Shown here piece after piece: positions 1-7,545 of a DNA stretch of 9,955 nucleotides. Position numbers and translations under genes: made by a program. The stretch's first letter is position 1; every line of letters begins with the position of its first letter. Below the pieces are notes generated by a model that worked only from the letters and a program-made list of their open reading frames with translations, ran no database searches and was not told where the DNA came from. This stretch comes from CALMFT01 sp041674565 (GTDB lineage Bacteria; Patescibacteriota; Gracilibacteria; Absconditabacterales; Absconditicoccaceae): positions 1-9,955 of the forward strand of contig JBAYVQ010000030.1 in the NCBI GenBank assembly GCA_041674565.1, given 5' to 3'.

Positions 1-1
1 A

Positions 2-283
2 AATATCGGTTACACTCCCCTGTTGACTGTGCGGAGACCAACCGATAGAACTAATGGTACAGATAAGGTAAAGATAGGCTTTGATGAGCTAGAAGCGATG
101 AGACTCAAATATGTAGATGGTCTACATATTACTGAATGAGCGCATCAAATGGGCATTTCTAAGTCACTTTTTGCTAAAATCGTCAATCAAGCTGTCACAA
201 AGCTGGCTGAATGACTGGTCTTTGGGAAGATATTGGAAATAGAATCCACTGCTATGAGTGAGTTTGATGATTTAGGAGAGTAA
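2..283 (+). CDS. DUF134/UPF0251 family DNA-binding protein, 3' part
   Basis: The gene runs off the left edge, leaving about 93 codons in frame from base 2 to a TAA stop. The product carries the family signature DELEAMRL, followed by a helix-turn-helix (HQMGISKSLFAKIV) and the C-terminal LVFGKILEIE, where the family usually has LVxGKAxxIEGG. DUF134 proteins are small predicted helix-turn-helix DNA-binding proteins; their targets are mostly unknown. Two in-frame TGA codons (137-139 and 212-214) must be read through, and one CGG near the N-terminal side sits where the family has an aromatic residue before Lys/Arg-Pro. It is convergent with the tRNA at 302-375. The family call is from remembered motifs; I cannot see the N-terminus. 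Confidence 0.75.
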
Positions 284-301
284 ATCGCATAAACAAAAAA
301 A

Positions 302-375
302 TTGCGGAGGTTGGATTTGAACCAACGGCCTCCGGGTTATGAGCCCGGCGAGCTACCTGACTGCTCTACCCCGCA
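302..375 (-). tRNA. initiator tRNA-fMet (anticodon CAU)
   Basis: On the minus strand a complete cloverleaf folds: a 7-bp acceptor stem TGCGGGG/CTCCGCA with one G-U pair, D stem GAGC/GCTC, anticodon stem CCGGG/CCCGG around loop CTCATAA, T stem GTTGG/CCAAC with loop TTCAAAT, and discriminator A. Initiator identity is supported by the three stacked G-C pairs (GGG/CCC) next to the anticodon loop and by the A11-U24 pair in the D stem. The first pair is a weak U1-A72 instead of the C1xA72 mismatch of Escherichia coli. CCA is not encoded. The 3' end is followed directly by a run of seven T on the minus strand (295-301), which could help termination. Confidence 0.93.
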
Positions 376-396
376 ATATGCGAATGAAAATATCGT

Positions 397-411
397 ACTC
401 TATACTAGAGT
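397..411. repeat. small inverted repeat upstream of tRNA-fMet
   Basis: A perfect 6-bp inverted repeat, ACTCTA-tac-TAGAGT, lies between the predicted tRNA promoter and the tRNA 5' end, near the expected transcription start. It could be an operator or part of the leader. Six-base arms can arise by chance, so no function is claimed. Confidence 0.35.
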
Positions 412-417
412 GCCCGC

Positions 418-445
418 ACTATAACTTTGTAATACTCTAATGCAA
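418..445 (-). promoter_or_regulatory. candidate sigma-70-type promoter for tRNA-fMet
   Basis: On the minus strand, TTGCAT (440-445) and TATAGT (418-423) are separated by 16 bases. The -10 matches the TATAAT consensus at 5 of 6 positions; the -35 matches only at TTG. The start point would fall near 411, about 36 bases before the mature tRNA. It lies just downstream of the stop of the gene ending at 453, so it would let the tRNA be transcribed separately. Confidence 0.45.
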
Positions 446-452
446 GAAAAAA

Positions 453-1577
453 TTAGCTTATATCCTTTTTTCTGAGAGTTTTGATGTCCAGTCTCCCCTT
501 TGTAAGGCTTTCTCGAGTATGACCATCATACAGATAATTGATAACCTGAATATAGCCATCAAAATATACTTTATCTTTCATAAATACACTTCCTTTTCAG
601 CTTATACTTGTATCCTTTAATCATCTTTTTACTCTGAGTAAACTCCAAAAAATATGTTCTAGGTCTTTTGAACCCTTTGCTTGCAGTAGAGAAGATGTAG
701 CTGATCGATTATGCTCGGAGGCTTGCACTAGTAGTTGATGGTTGTCGTATAGCTTTACAAGTGTTTTGGATAGTCACTCCAATCTTGCAGCAGAAAACAC
801 AGCAACTCACTCTTCTGTGGCTAGGTAATACGCGCTTCATCATTGCATAATGTGGATATTACTTTTTTTGCCATTGAAATATCTCAACAGATGACCATAG
901 AGTTCATGTAAAATGCTAACGCATACATCGTGTAAGGCGTATTGGTCTTTCTTATTGATATATATGACGGGTTTTGGACCTATGCTTATCTGCATATTGG
1001 TGGTGCCATATTTGCCAAATTGTATCTTATATTTGTCTGCTCAGATCTGCTGAAGATGGTAGGCAATGAGCTCTAGCAATTCTTTTTTTGTGATTTGCTG
1101 TGACAGATTGAGATGTTTGGGGATCAGGGACGATATGCTTATTTGGTGCAATGATTCTAGCCTTTTGGCTTTTGTTTTCCATGATGTTATATCCTGATGT
1201 TGCAGTGGTCCAAACAATTGCTCGTTGTATTGTTGTATAAGATCCAAGTCTTGTGCATGGTAGGCTTGCAGTAATTTGAATTTGCATTCCAGTTCTTCGC
1301 ATTTTTGTATCATCATATTTTGCAGCGTGTTTTTTACTCTGAGTTTGGAGACTTTGCTTTTCAGCTTATCTATATATCTCATTACTTCATCCAATGCGGG
1401 AAGATGAGATTCGTCATAGATAAACTGCGGATTGTAATCCCCTCATTTCTCCAGGAATATCGTGAGCTCCTCAAATTTATTGACAGGATCCAAAAATCTC
1501 AAAATATCAGATCTTTCGGATATCCTCATGATTTGCTTGTCGAGTTGCTCTTGGGTTTTGGAGCTATACTGTAGCAT
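453..1577 (-). CDS. DUF1704 / MATCAP-like HExxxH metallopeptidase
   Basis: The 374-residue product, read with TGA as Gly (8 codons), matches the DUF1704 family, which includes eukaryotic tubulin-tyrosine carboxypeptidases of the MATCAP type and bacterial 'QEGLA motif' proteins. The N-terminal part contains DYNPQFIY, a family landmark. Residues 224-229 are HELYGH, the family's HExxxH zinc site, followed by LLRYFNG. Residues 254-259 are TEEGVA, equivalent to QEGLA, whose glycine is a TGA codon. Further on come a VKRG segment and FMKDKVYFDGY, as in the family's RG...FTKD.YL.G block. Chosen start: ATG 1577, which includes the PQF motif; its upstream CCAGG is a weak ribosome site. It follows the 301-aa gene in the same frame, 30 bases after that gene's TAA. 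The substrate in bacteria is unknown; a C-terminal-residue carboxypeptidase or a peptidoglycan/protein processing role are both inference. Confidence 0.8.
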
Positions 1578-1607
1578 GAAACAACCTGGTACGAACACTA
1601 AAAAATA

Positions 1608-2513
1608 TTAAAAACTTTTGTAAGAGTACTCTTTCAGTGAGTCTTCGAGTGATTTCATGTTGGCTGGAGCATTTTTGGTAAGTCCTCTTCTTGCATTCCA
1701 GTATGTTTCAATCAGCTCCTTGAGAGGATATAACTGCTGATATATAGATTGCAAATCTTTACCTCGTGTTTGGGTAAGGAGATTTGTATACTCCCTTTCT
1801 AGCGTTCACTGCTCTATCTCGCTTATGATAGTATAATATCGCAGTATATCTTCTTTTGCAATGCGTGATTCTACTGTACTTGTTTTGATCGTATGATTTG
1901 GCAAGACTGCTTTAGTGAGATCCGCAAAGCTGAGTGTATGTATGCGCAGCTGCCTATTGTACTTATCGATTATATCCCTTCTGCGTTGTATCCTTTGTAT
2001 TTCGTTGGCTAGTTTCATATTTATGGATTTTATGTCGCCTTCAAAAGCTATACGCCTTGCTATAGAATCACTCTCCTGTGTGGAGGGGTGTATGACTAGT
2101 ATTTTACTTTTTGGCTGCTTGCCGTCGGCGATATGTATATCTTTTCCCAAGTCATGTGCATAGGTCTGTAAAGCACCAAATAACTCTAGCGCAATGGGTT
2201 TATCCAGTGCAAAACGTTGATCGTGCATCAAAGAAAATGGTCTTTCATTGCTTTGTAGTGTATCTATGATTTGCCTGCATAGTTGTACAGAGCTTTCCTT
2301 AAAGCGTTGTACGGTGTTGGGTTTTGAGTGCCTACTAACGTCGTGGTCCAAAAAAATTGATGTGAGCCCATCTGTATTACATATGATACGTATGGTGGAT
2401 TTTTCAAGATACGATTTTGGATCAGGTTTGTTCTGTTGGATTTCTAAGTAGTTGAGAAGATTGGTAAATGTTTGCTCTACTTTGCTAAGATATCTTCTTG
2501 ATACAGTGCTCAT
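1608..2513 (-). CDS. unrecognised 301-aa protein upstream of DUF1704 peptidase
   Basis: An open frame of 301 residues runs from ATG 2513 to TAA 1608, with one in-frame TGA (1806-1808) read as Gly. I recognise no family. The protein is hydrophilic, without a signal peptide or membrane segment. Its middle has a beta-rich stretch (SKILVIHPS) and is followed by a long charged helical region rich in Arg, Gln and Lys (about residues 165-195) that could be coiled coil. Two CGA codons, read as Trp, occur in the C-terminal third. A promoter at 2552-2580 sits directly upstream, so this gene probably starts the unit that continues into the metallopeptidase. Shared transcription suggests a partner or substrate of that peptidase, but this is inference only. 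Confidence 0.7.
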
Positions 2514-2551
2514 GATCCGAGTATTTTATATATTCAACTAAATAACATGTA

Positions 2552-2580
2552 AGTATAATGATTATCTTAGAAATAATCAA
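2552..2580 (-). promoter_or_regulatory. candidate promoter for the 301-aa protein / DUF1704 unit
   Basis: On the minus strand a -35 TTGATT (2575-2580) and a -10 TATACT (2552-2557) are separated by an ideal 17 bases. The -10 matches the sigma-70 consensus at 5 of 6 positions. The predicted start lies about 30 bases before ATG 2513. A 21-base palindrome fills the spacer and overlaps the -35. Confidence 0.6.
2559..2579. promoter_or_regulatory. operator-like palindrome between -10 and -35
   Basis: The plus strand reads TGATTAT-cttagaa-ATAATCA: two perfect 7-base arms with a 7-base centre. It lies between the -10 and -35 boxes of the promoter at 2552-2580 and overlaps the -35. A dimeric repressor bound here would block polymerase. 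AT-rich arms can occur by chance, so this is a candidate only. Confidence 0.45.
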
Positions 2581-2720
2581 CCAAATTGTATGACTAAATC
2601 CTTGGTTTAATATGTTTTTCATAACATTGCAGGATGTAGTTTATAGGTAACATAAAGCTGTAACGATCATTGTCGTGTGTGTTTCCATGAGTAGGTTTCT
2701 GTCTGCAGGAGAAGGCATTT

Positions 2721-4616
2721 TTACTTTCAGATTATCATATCTTTGACTAACATAGCGCTGATAAGGCACATAGGCATACCGATGCCAGGATTGGTATAAG
2801 ATCCAGCATAGTAGAGTCATGATACTTTTTTGCTCGCATTATCTGGTCTTCGTAAGGCCGACTGAAAGAGTGTATGAGCGAGTCCTAGTGCCGTACCTTT
2901 ATAACTATTGTAGAGTGATGCGAACTCTTTTACAGAAAAGATAGTCTGACTAACGATACGTTTCCCTAAGTCTGGTATCTTGCACTGTTTTGCCACAAAA
3001 TCAATAACGAACTTCGCATACTCATCCTGTTGTTTTTGATCAAACTCTAGCCCTGGCGCTATAGGTACGAGCACGAAGAGGTTCTCGTGTCAGGCAGGCG
3101 CTACTGATGGGTCGACCTCGGTGGGTTTGCAGATATACAATGATGGATCATCAGGTAGCTTCGGGTTGTGAAATATCTGATCATAACCTGCTTTCCGATC
3201 TTTGGCGAAGATGAGATTGTGATGTGTTAATTGCGGCAATTTGTCCTCTACACCTAGATAAAGGATAAATGCTGATGGTGAGATCACTTTCTTAGCTCGA
3301 TAGCTTTCGGGATATGTCTGAGATTGTGGTTCCAACAGTTTTGTTTCGGTATGTCGCATATCGGCATTGGATATGATGATATCTGCGTTGTCTTTGCCGC
3401 CATCAGCAAACTCTACTCAGCTGGCCTTCTGATTATCTACACATATTTTAGTGACTTCTTTATTGGTTACAAACTTGACTCCGTACTTTTGCGCTATCTT
3501 GAGTAAGGCTTTGGGTATTTCGTGGATACCTCCTTGTGGGTAGTATACTCCTAGCCCGAAATCGACATGACTCATGATATTGAACAATGCTGGCGCTTCG
3601 TATGGTGATGTACCCAAAAACAACATCGTATACTCCATGATCTTCTTGAGTTCTGGTGATTTGAAAAATCTGCTGACGTACGCATCCATCTTGCTGAAGA
3701 TATGCAACTTCCGTGCTTTTGTGAGTACTCCCCGATCGGCAAAGTCCCACAAAGAGCTGTAGTTCTTGTATACAAACTTTTGCATAGCTATCTCGTACTG
3801 TTCTTTTGCTAGTTCAAGATAGTGCTGCAGTTGTTTGCCAGCTCCTGGCTCTATACGCTCAAATGTTTGCGTATCCGTAGGGATATCTCCAGTAATATCT
3901 ACCACCAGATCATCTTGCTGTATGATCTCGAATTGTCGTCATACCAAGCCATTTTTTTCCACTCTTTCGGCGTAGTCGGATGTGAAATTCCAGATGGACC
4001 TGAGATTGTAGGGATTGTGTAAATCCATCTGTTTTTGATCTGGCCTGATGGCGTGAAGTACCTCATCTGTCTCGAGACTCAACTCTTGGAAGTTTTTTCG
4101 CATATATTGTTTGCTGATAGTGATCAGCATTTCTTCTCCTGTGTTTTTATTGACGAATTGCACTGTGTCTCATGTTTTGATGTTTCCAAAATACCTATCT
4201 GGTTCCTCAGGGTTGAGCGCTCTGGTCTCGATGGTTTTGGTACCATTTTTCACCATGTCTCGACTATTATTGTCGTAGAAATTGATCGATGTTTTCGCTA
4301 CGATGGTTTTATTAGGGATATCCTTAAACCATATCCTGTAACTGGGATCCAATTTGATAAGATCAAGATAATCTGAAACATTTTCTCCTATAGAAGCAAA
4401 GAAATGCTCAAATACATCTGGCATGAGGTACCAACTGGGACCCATATCCCAGCGGAACCCATCTTTTTCTAAGATGTTTGCTCTACCTCATGGCAAGAGG
4501 TTTTTCTCGTATATAGTGACGTCATAACCCTCTTTGGCCATAAGAATAGCCGAACCCAGTCCCCCAAATCATCATCAGATTATTATTACTTTTTTTTTAT
4601 TTGTGTTTGCGTTCAT
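2721..4616 (-). CDS. CrtI-family phytoene-desaturase-like FAD oxidoreductase with internal ASCH-like domain
   Basis: Read with TGA=Gly (10 codons), this is one 631-residue protein. Residues 10-21 form the FAD-binding Rossmann motif VIIIGGGFGGLG, where three consecutive TGA codons supply the GGG, followed by YEK and PGGRA. The CrtI fold then continues (LDPSYRIWF near residues 90-97), is interrupted at about 100-236 by an ASCH-like domain, and resumes with FERIEPGAGKQL, FLGTSPYEAPALF, YPQGGIHEIPKAL, ISNAD, PSAFILYLGV and the C-terminal LYYAGSYTNPGIGMP. CrtI enzymes remove hydrogens from phytoene or related polyprenoids, usually at the membrane. Without the insert the length is about 494, normal for the family. 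Nine CGA/CGG codons occur; residues 440 and 474 are conserved Trp. No phytoene synthase is in the window, so the exact substrate is uncertain. ATG 4616 is the first start before the Rossmann strand. Confidence 0.9.
3909..4319 (-). other. ASCH-like (PUA-fold) domain inserted in the CrtI-like protein
   Basis: About 137 residues (100-236 of the protein) have no counterpart in ordinary CrtI proteins. They contain NGTKTIETR (residues 124-132), then IKTGDTVQF and a C-terminal segment KNGLVG-Trp-QFEI. This matches the ASCH pattern of G.KT.E.R, a GD turn followed by a beta strand, and a closing GLV..EFE-type strand. ASCH domains are PUA-like and are usually linked to RNA or nucleotide binding. The segment uses two TGA codons (4170-4172, 3939-3941), and CGA at 3936-3938 where Trp is expected, so it is adapted to the host code. 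Boundaries are estimates. Confidence 0.7.
4569..4577 (-). other. three consecutive in-frame UGA codons encoding Gly-Gly-Gly
   Basis: Codons 14-16 of the CrtI-like gene are TGA TGA TGA and supply the glycine-rich turn of the dinucleotide-binding motif (VIII-GGG-FGGLG). No frame change or alternative start avoids them, because they fall between the only suitable start and the motif's downstream half. Confidence 0.95.
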
Positions 4617-4649
4617 GAATATGCATAGTAGATTGTAAAATGTACTTTC

Positions 4650-4677
4650 GATATAGCAAAACACCTATCAAAAGCAA
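4650..4677 (-). promoter_or_regulatory. candidate extended -10 promoter of the CrtI-like gene
   Basis: On the minus strand TATATC (4650-4655) is preceded by TGC, an extended -10 arrangement, with a weak TTGCTT (4672-4677) 16 bases upstream. The start would lie roughly 27 bases before ATG 4616. Matches are modest (4 of 6 and 3 of 6). Confidence 0.35.
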
Positions 4678-4761
4678 TATTATTACACATGAATTATGTT
4701 ATACCCATTATGGATAGGAATTAATTACGCAATGGGTTGTGGGGCATCTGCGGCATCCTAT

Positions 4762-4798
4762 AACGCAATAGGACACGCTAAAAGCGTGTCCCTACGTT
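4762..4798. repeat. REP-like hairpin in the crtI-LEA spacer
   Basis: A perfect 8-bp stem GGACACGC/GCGTGTCC (4771-4778 and 4784-4791) with loop TAAAA is flanked by AACG (4762-4765) and CGTT (4795-4798), giving a longer imperfect palindrome. No T-run follows on either strand, so a classical intrinsic terminator is unlikely. It sits downstream of the LEA-like gene. A neighbouring inverted repeat, ACCCATT (4703-4709) with AATGGGT (4731-4737), adds to the structured character of this spacer. Whether it is repeated elsewhere cannot be seen here. Confidence 0.5.
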
Positions 4799-4827
4799 GT
4801 TATTTTGGCGTTCATGATTGCATACTG

Positions 4828-5067
4828 CTACTTATGTTCAATTTTATCAGCGACATCTTCAGCGGCTTGTGTGACGCTTTCGCCTGCTTTTCTGATACTG
4901 TCTGCAGCATCTTGCGCTGCTTGCTTTGCTTTTTCAGAAAGTTTTTCTGCCTCCTCGTGGGCATTGTCAACTTGCTCTTGTGCCTTTTCTTTTCAATCGT
5001 TGATTGCTTCTTTAGCTTGATCAAGAAGTTCGTGAGCTTTTTCTGTAGTGTCTTCAATGAATGTCAT
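4828..5067 (-). CDS. small LEA-like / YtxH-like amphipathic helical protein
   Basis: ATG 5067 to TAG 4828 encodes 79 residues, with one TGA read as Gly (4993-4995). The protein is almost entirely Ala, Glu, Lys, Asp and Gln, has no Trp, Tyr or Cys, and shows loose 11-residue repeats such as EKAHELLDQAK, EKAQEQVDNAH and EKAKQAAQDAA. This is typical of group 3 LEA-type or YtxH/apolipoprotein-like proteins that form amphipathic helices, often tied to desiccation or stress protection and membrane surfaces. There is no signal peptide. It lies 71 bases downstream of sufB on the same strand and could be cotranscribed or have its own promoter. Composition, not homology, supports the call, so the function is inference. 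Confidence 0.7.
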
Positions 5068-5138
5068 GATAGATCGTGTAAGGACATAAATGTACTGTAC
5101 ACCAATACTATCTTATAGCATCTCACATACAAGCGGAA

Positions 5139-6524
5139 CTACCCTACGCTTCATTCCATCTCCATTTCTATCAGCTTATTCAATTCTCATGCATATTCCA
5201 AGGGAAGCCTTTTGATAACTGGCGATATGAAACCATTGACGATCATTGCCATGGCTTTTTCCTCATTGAGACCTCTTGAAGTGAGATAAAATATCATTGC
5301 TTCGTCTATCTTTCCTGCTGATGCTTCATGTGCTACCGTTGCGTAGGGATTATCTACTTTGATGGTTGGTATAGTTGTAGATACGCTAAAATCATCCATT
5401 AAGAGCGCATCGCATTCCGTACTATTGGTTGCTCATGTTGCGGTAGATTTGATATCTACAATACCACGATAGGTATTTACTCATCCATCTTTGCTGATGG
5501 ACTTGGATATGATGGTGGAGCTGGAATCTTGTCCAATGTGTATGACCTTTGCACCTACATCTTGGTGCTGCCCAGCGGTCGCAACGGCTACACCGATATG
5601 ATCTGCTTTGCTTCTCTTACCCTTGAGGATGGTGCATGGATACAACATGGTAGTGCCAGAACCTAGGTTTCCGCCTATCCATTCCATCACGCTATCGTCG
5701 TCCACGATGGCCCTTTTGGTATTGAGATTATAGGTATTGATAGATCGATTTTCTACAGAGCTATACCTCATCCTGGCATTTTTGCCTACGTGTATTTCGA
5801 CAAGTCATGCGTGGATAGATTTGTTGTCAAATTTGGGTGCGCTGCATCACTCTATATAGTCGCATACTGCATCATCCTCTACAATAATGAGCGTATGTTC
5901 AAACTGCCCTCCCCCAAGCGTATTCATACGAAAATAAGCCTGCAGTGGTTCGCTCACGTGGACTCATTTGGGGATATAGATAAAGGTTCATCAAGATCGT
6001 ACGGCTCAGTGTAGTGCTGCAAATTTGTGGTCAGTATTGGGTACGAGTTTCATGAAATACTTGCGTACCAATTCTTCATGTTCTCTTAAGGCATTGCTCA
6101 TATCGTCAAAAATAACACCCATTTGGGCGTATTTCTCCTTGAGTTTGTGATACACCATTTCTGCATCATACTGTCCTCCTGCTCCTGCGAGATAATTTTT
6201 TTCCGCTGCTGGTATACCGAGTTTATCAAATTTATTTTTGATATCCTGAGGAACCTTATCTCGAGAATCCGCATATCCTGTATATCATTTTTCGGGCCTG
6301 GCATAGTAGACAATGTTGTCTAAATTGAGTCAGCTTATGTCTGGTCACCAATTGGGAAGAGCTGTTTGCTGAAAAATCACAAAAGACTTTAGTCTATGCT
6401 CTAGCATCCGATCTGGTTCCCCTATATCTTTGGATATACTGGTGATCGTTTGTTCTGACAATCAAGAAAGATAGATGGAATACTGTATATTGTCTGCTGT
6501 ATCAATGGTTGATCTTATAGACAT
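5139..6524 (-). CDS. sufB: SufB, Fe-S cluster assembly scaffold subunit
   Basis: With 14 TGA codons read as Gly this is a complete 461-residue SufB, the usual length. It shows the family landmarks in order: GIPAAE, LAG, QYDAE, AV-Trp-SGGTFIYIPKGV, PLQAYFRMN, GQFEHTLIIVEDDA, EGCSAP, YNLNTKRA, GNLGSGTTMLYP, SKSISKDGG, ECDALL, HEASAGKI, FYLTSRGL, GFISPVIKRLP and the C-terminal MEGSVG. SufB with SufC and SufD builds Fe-S clusters in the cytosol. Cys of EGCSAP and of ECDALL, and Arg/Asn of YFRMN, correspond to functional residues in Escherichia coli SufB. All four CGA/CGG codons (residues 39, 88, 176, 260) fall at conserved Trp positions. The usual QNW is ENW. Start ATG 6524 lies 22 bases after the sigma gene's stop; no Shine-Dalgarno is visible. 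sufC, sufD and sufS are not in the window. Confidence 0.97.
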
Positions 6525-6546
6525 AAGCTGGCTTGGTAAAGAGAGT

Positions 6547-7428
6547 TTAAGATAGAAATGTTTTTAGTAATTTTGATCTTTGTCTTATGCGCAGTCTGTT
6601 TATTGCTTTATCTTTTATTTGTCTTACTCTTTCTCTCGTTAAGCCAAACTTTTCTCCTATCTCTTCCAGACTCATGGGATGATCTGCATCTATTCCAAAG
6701 TGTAGTTTGATTATATCGACAGATCTATCGTTGAGTCAAGAGAGTGCTCTTTCTATTTCTATTTTGAGAGATTCACGATAATCCAACCTTTCGTCTGGAG
6801 CATCTCAGTCATCACCCTCCGTGAAGTCTAAGAGCGTTGCATCTGAGTCCATAGAGTCAAACAAGGGAGCATCAAAAGAAATGTGACGCCCATTGGCGTT
6901 CAGCATCTTTTCTACCTCGCGGCTATCGATTTCCAGTATGTTTGCTATTTCTTCGGCAGACGGAGTTCTCTCTAGGATTTGTTCGAGTTCTGTTATTGTT
7001 TTGTTTATTTTATTTTGTGATCCTACTTTGTTTAATGGCATACGGACTATCCTACTTTGCTCTGCTAATGCTTGCAGGATACTTTGCCTTATCCATCGCA
7101 CCGCATAGGATATAAACTTAAATCCCTTAGTTTCATCAAAACGTTGTGCTGCTTTGATAAGGCCCAAATTGCCTTCATTGATCAAATCGCTGAGTGATAA
7201 TCATTGGTTTTGATATTGCTTTGCGACTGAGACTACGAAACGTAGATTGGCTTTAGTTAGTTTGTCTAGTGCTTGTTGTGATCCTATACCTCATTGTCTA
7301 ATGCGCTGTGCCAACTCTACTTCTTCCTCTGGTTTGAGCATTTCCGTTTTGCTGATCTCTTGAAGATATCTTTCCAAAGAGATGCTTTCGCGATTGGTTA
7401 TGGATTTGCTAATTTTTAGCTGTCTCAT
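6547..7428 (-). CDS. rpoD: principal RNA polymerase sigma-70 factor, Bacteroidota-like
   Basis: ATG 7428 to TAA 6547 gives 293 residues with four TGA codons read as Gly. The start MRQLKISKSITNRES is followed by region 1.2 (SLERYLQEI), region 2 (LTKANLRFVVSVAKQYQNQG, residue 76 Gly by TGA; FDETKGFKFISYAV), the -10 reading helix WIRQSILQALAEQSRIVR, region 3 (TPSAEEIANIL) and region 4.2 (SLEEIGEKFGLTRERVRQIK). Region 1.1 is absent. This architecture and wording match what I recall of Bacteroidota primary sigma factors. Residue 111 is CGA where nearly all primary sigma factors have the first Trp of the WW pair used in promoter melting; Trp is restored if CGA means Trp. It heads the likely rpoD-sufB transcription unit, divergent from the glycosyltransferase operon. 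Confidence 0.95.
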
Positions 7429-7459
7429 GGATTTTTGCTAATAAATGACTATACTGCTC

Positions 7460-7487
7460 ACTATAAACAAGTAGCCTGGTGAGTCAA
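7460..7487 (-). promoter_or_regulatory. promoter of the rpoD-sufB unit
   Basis: On the minus strand TTGACT (7482-7487) and TATAGT (7460-7465) are separated by 16 bases; each matches the sigma-70 consensus at 5 of 6 positions. A second TATAGT lies 12 bases closer to the gene (7448-7453), forming a direct repeat, and might act as an alternative -10. Transcription would begin about 25 bases before ATG 7428. The leader is AT-rich and has no Shine-Dalgarno. Confidence 0.6.
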
Positions 7488-7545
7488 TGTAAATAAGAAC
7501 TATATCAAAAAGAGCCTAATTGGCTATTTATCTACGTGTCTGCGT

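Noticed and set aside
2514..2720. Possible small gene in the spacer after the CrtI-like gene
   Set aside because: Only very short frames (about 15 codons) are present, with no coding signal; apart from the promoter and palindrome I see nothing in this spacer.
2721..4616. A decayed pseudogene broken by several stop codons
   Set aside because: All interruptions are TGA, the frame never shifts, and family motifs continue exactly across each one. The same pattern occurs in every other gene here.
4771..4791. Intrinsic terminator for the LEA-like gene
   Set aside because: The stem is good but no T-run follows on either strand; it is recorded as a repeat-like hairpin instead.
4696..5118. A 140-residue plus-strand frame rich in Cys, Phe and Leu that looks like a membrane protein
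   Set aside because: It is the opposite strand of the Ala/Glu/Lys-rich LEA-like gene; low-complexity codons create the hydrophobic shadow, and no family motif is present.
6098..6323. Frames on both strands inside the sufB N-terminal region
   Set aside because: They are out of frame with sufB, whose conserved sequence runs through the entire stretch.
7096..7098. A real Trp-to-Arg substitution in the promoter-melting pair of the sigma factor
   Set aside because: The codon is CGA, and CGA/CGG sit at conserved Trp positions across SufB, DedA and the CrtI-like protein, so decoding as Trp explains it better.
7513..7525. Hairpin AGCC-taatt-GGCT in the glycosyltransferase leader
   Set aside because: Only four base pairs; too short to support a regulatory claim.
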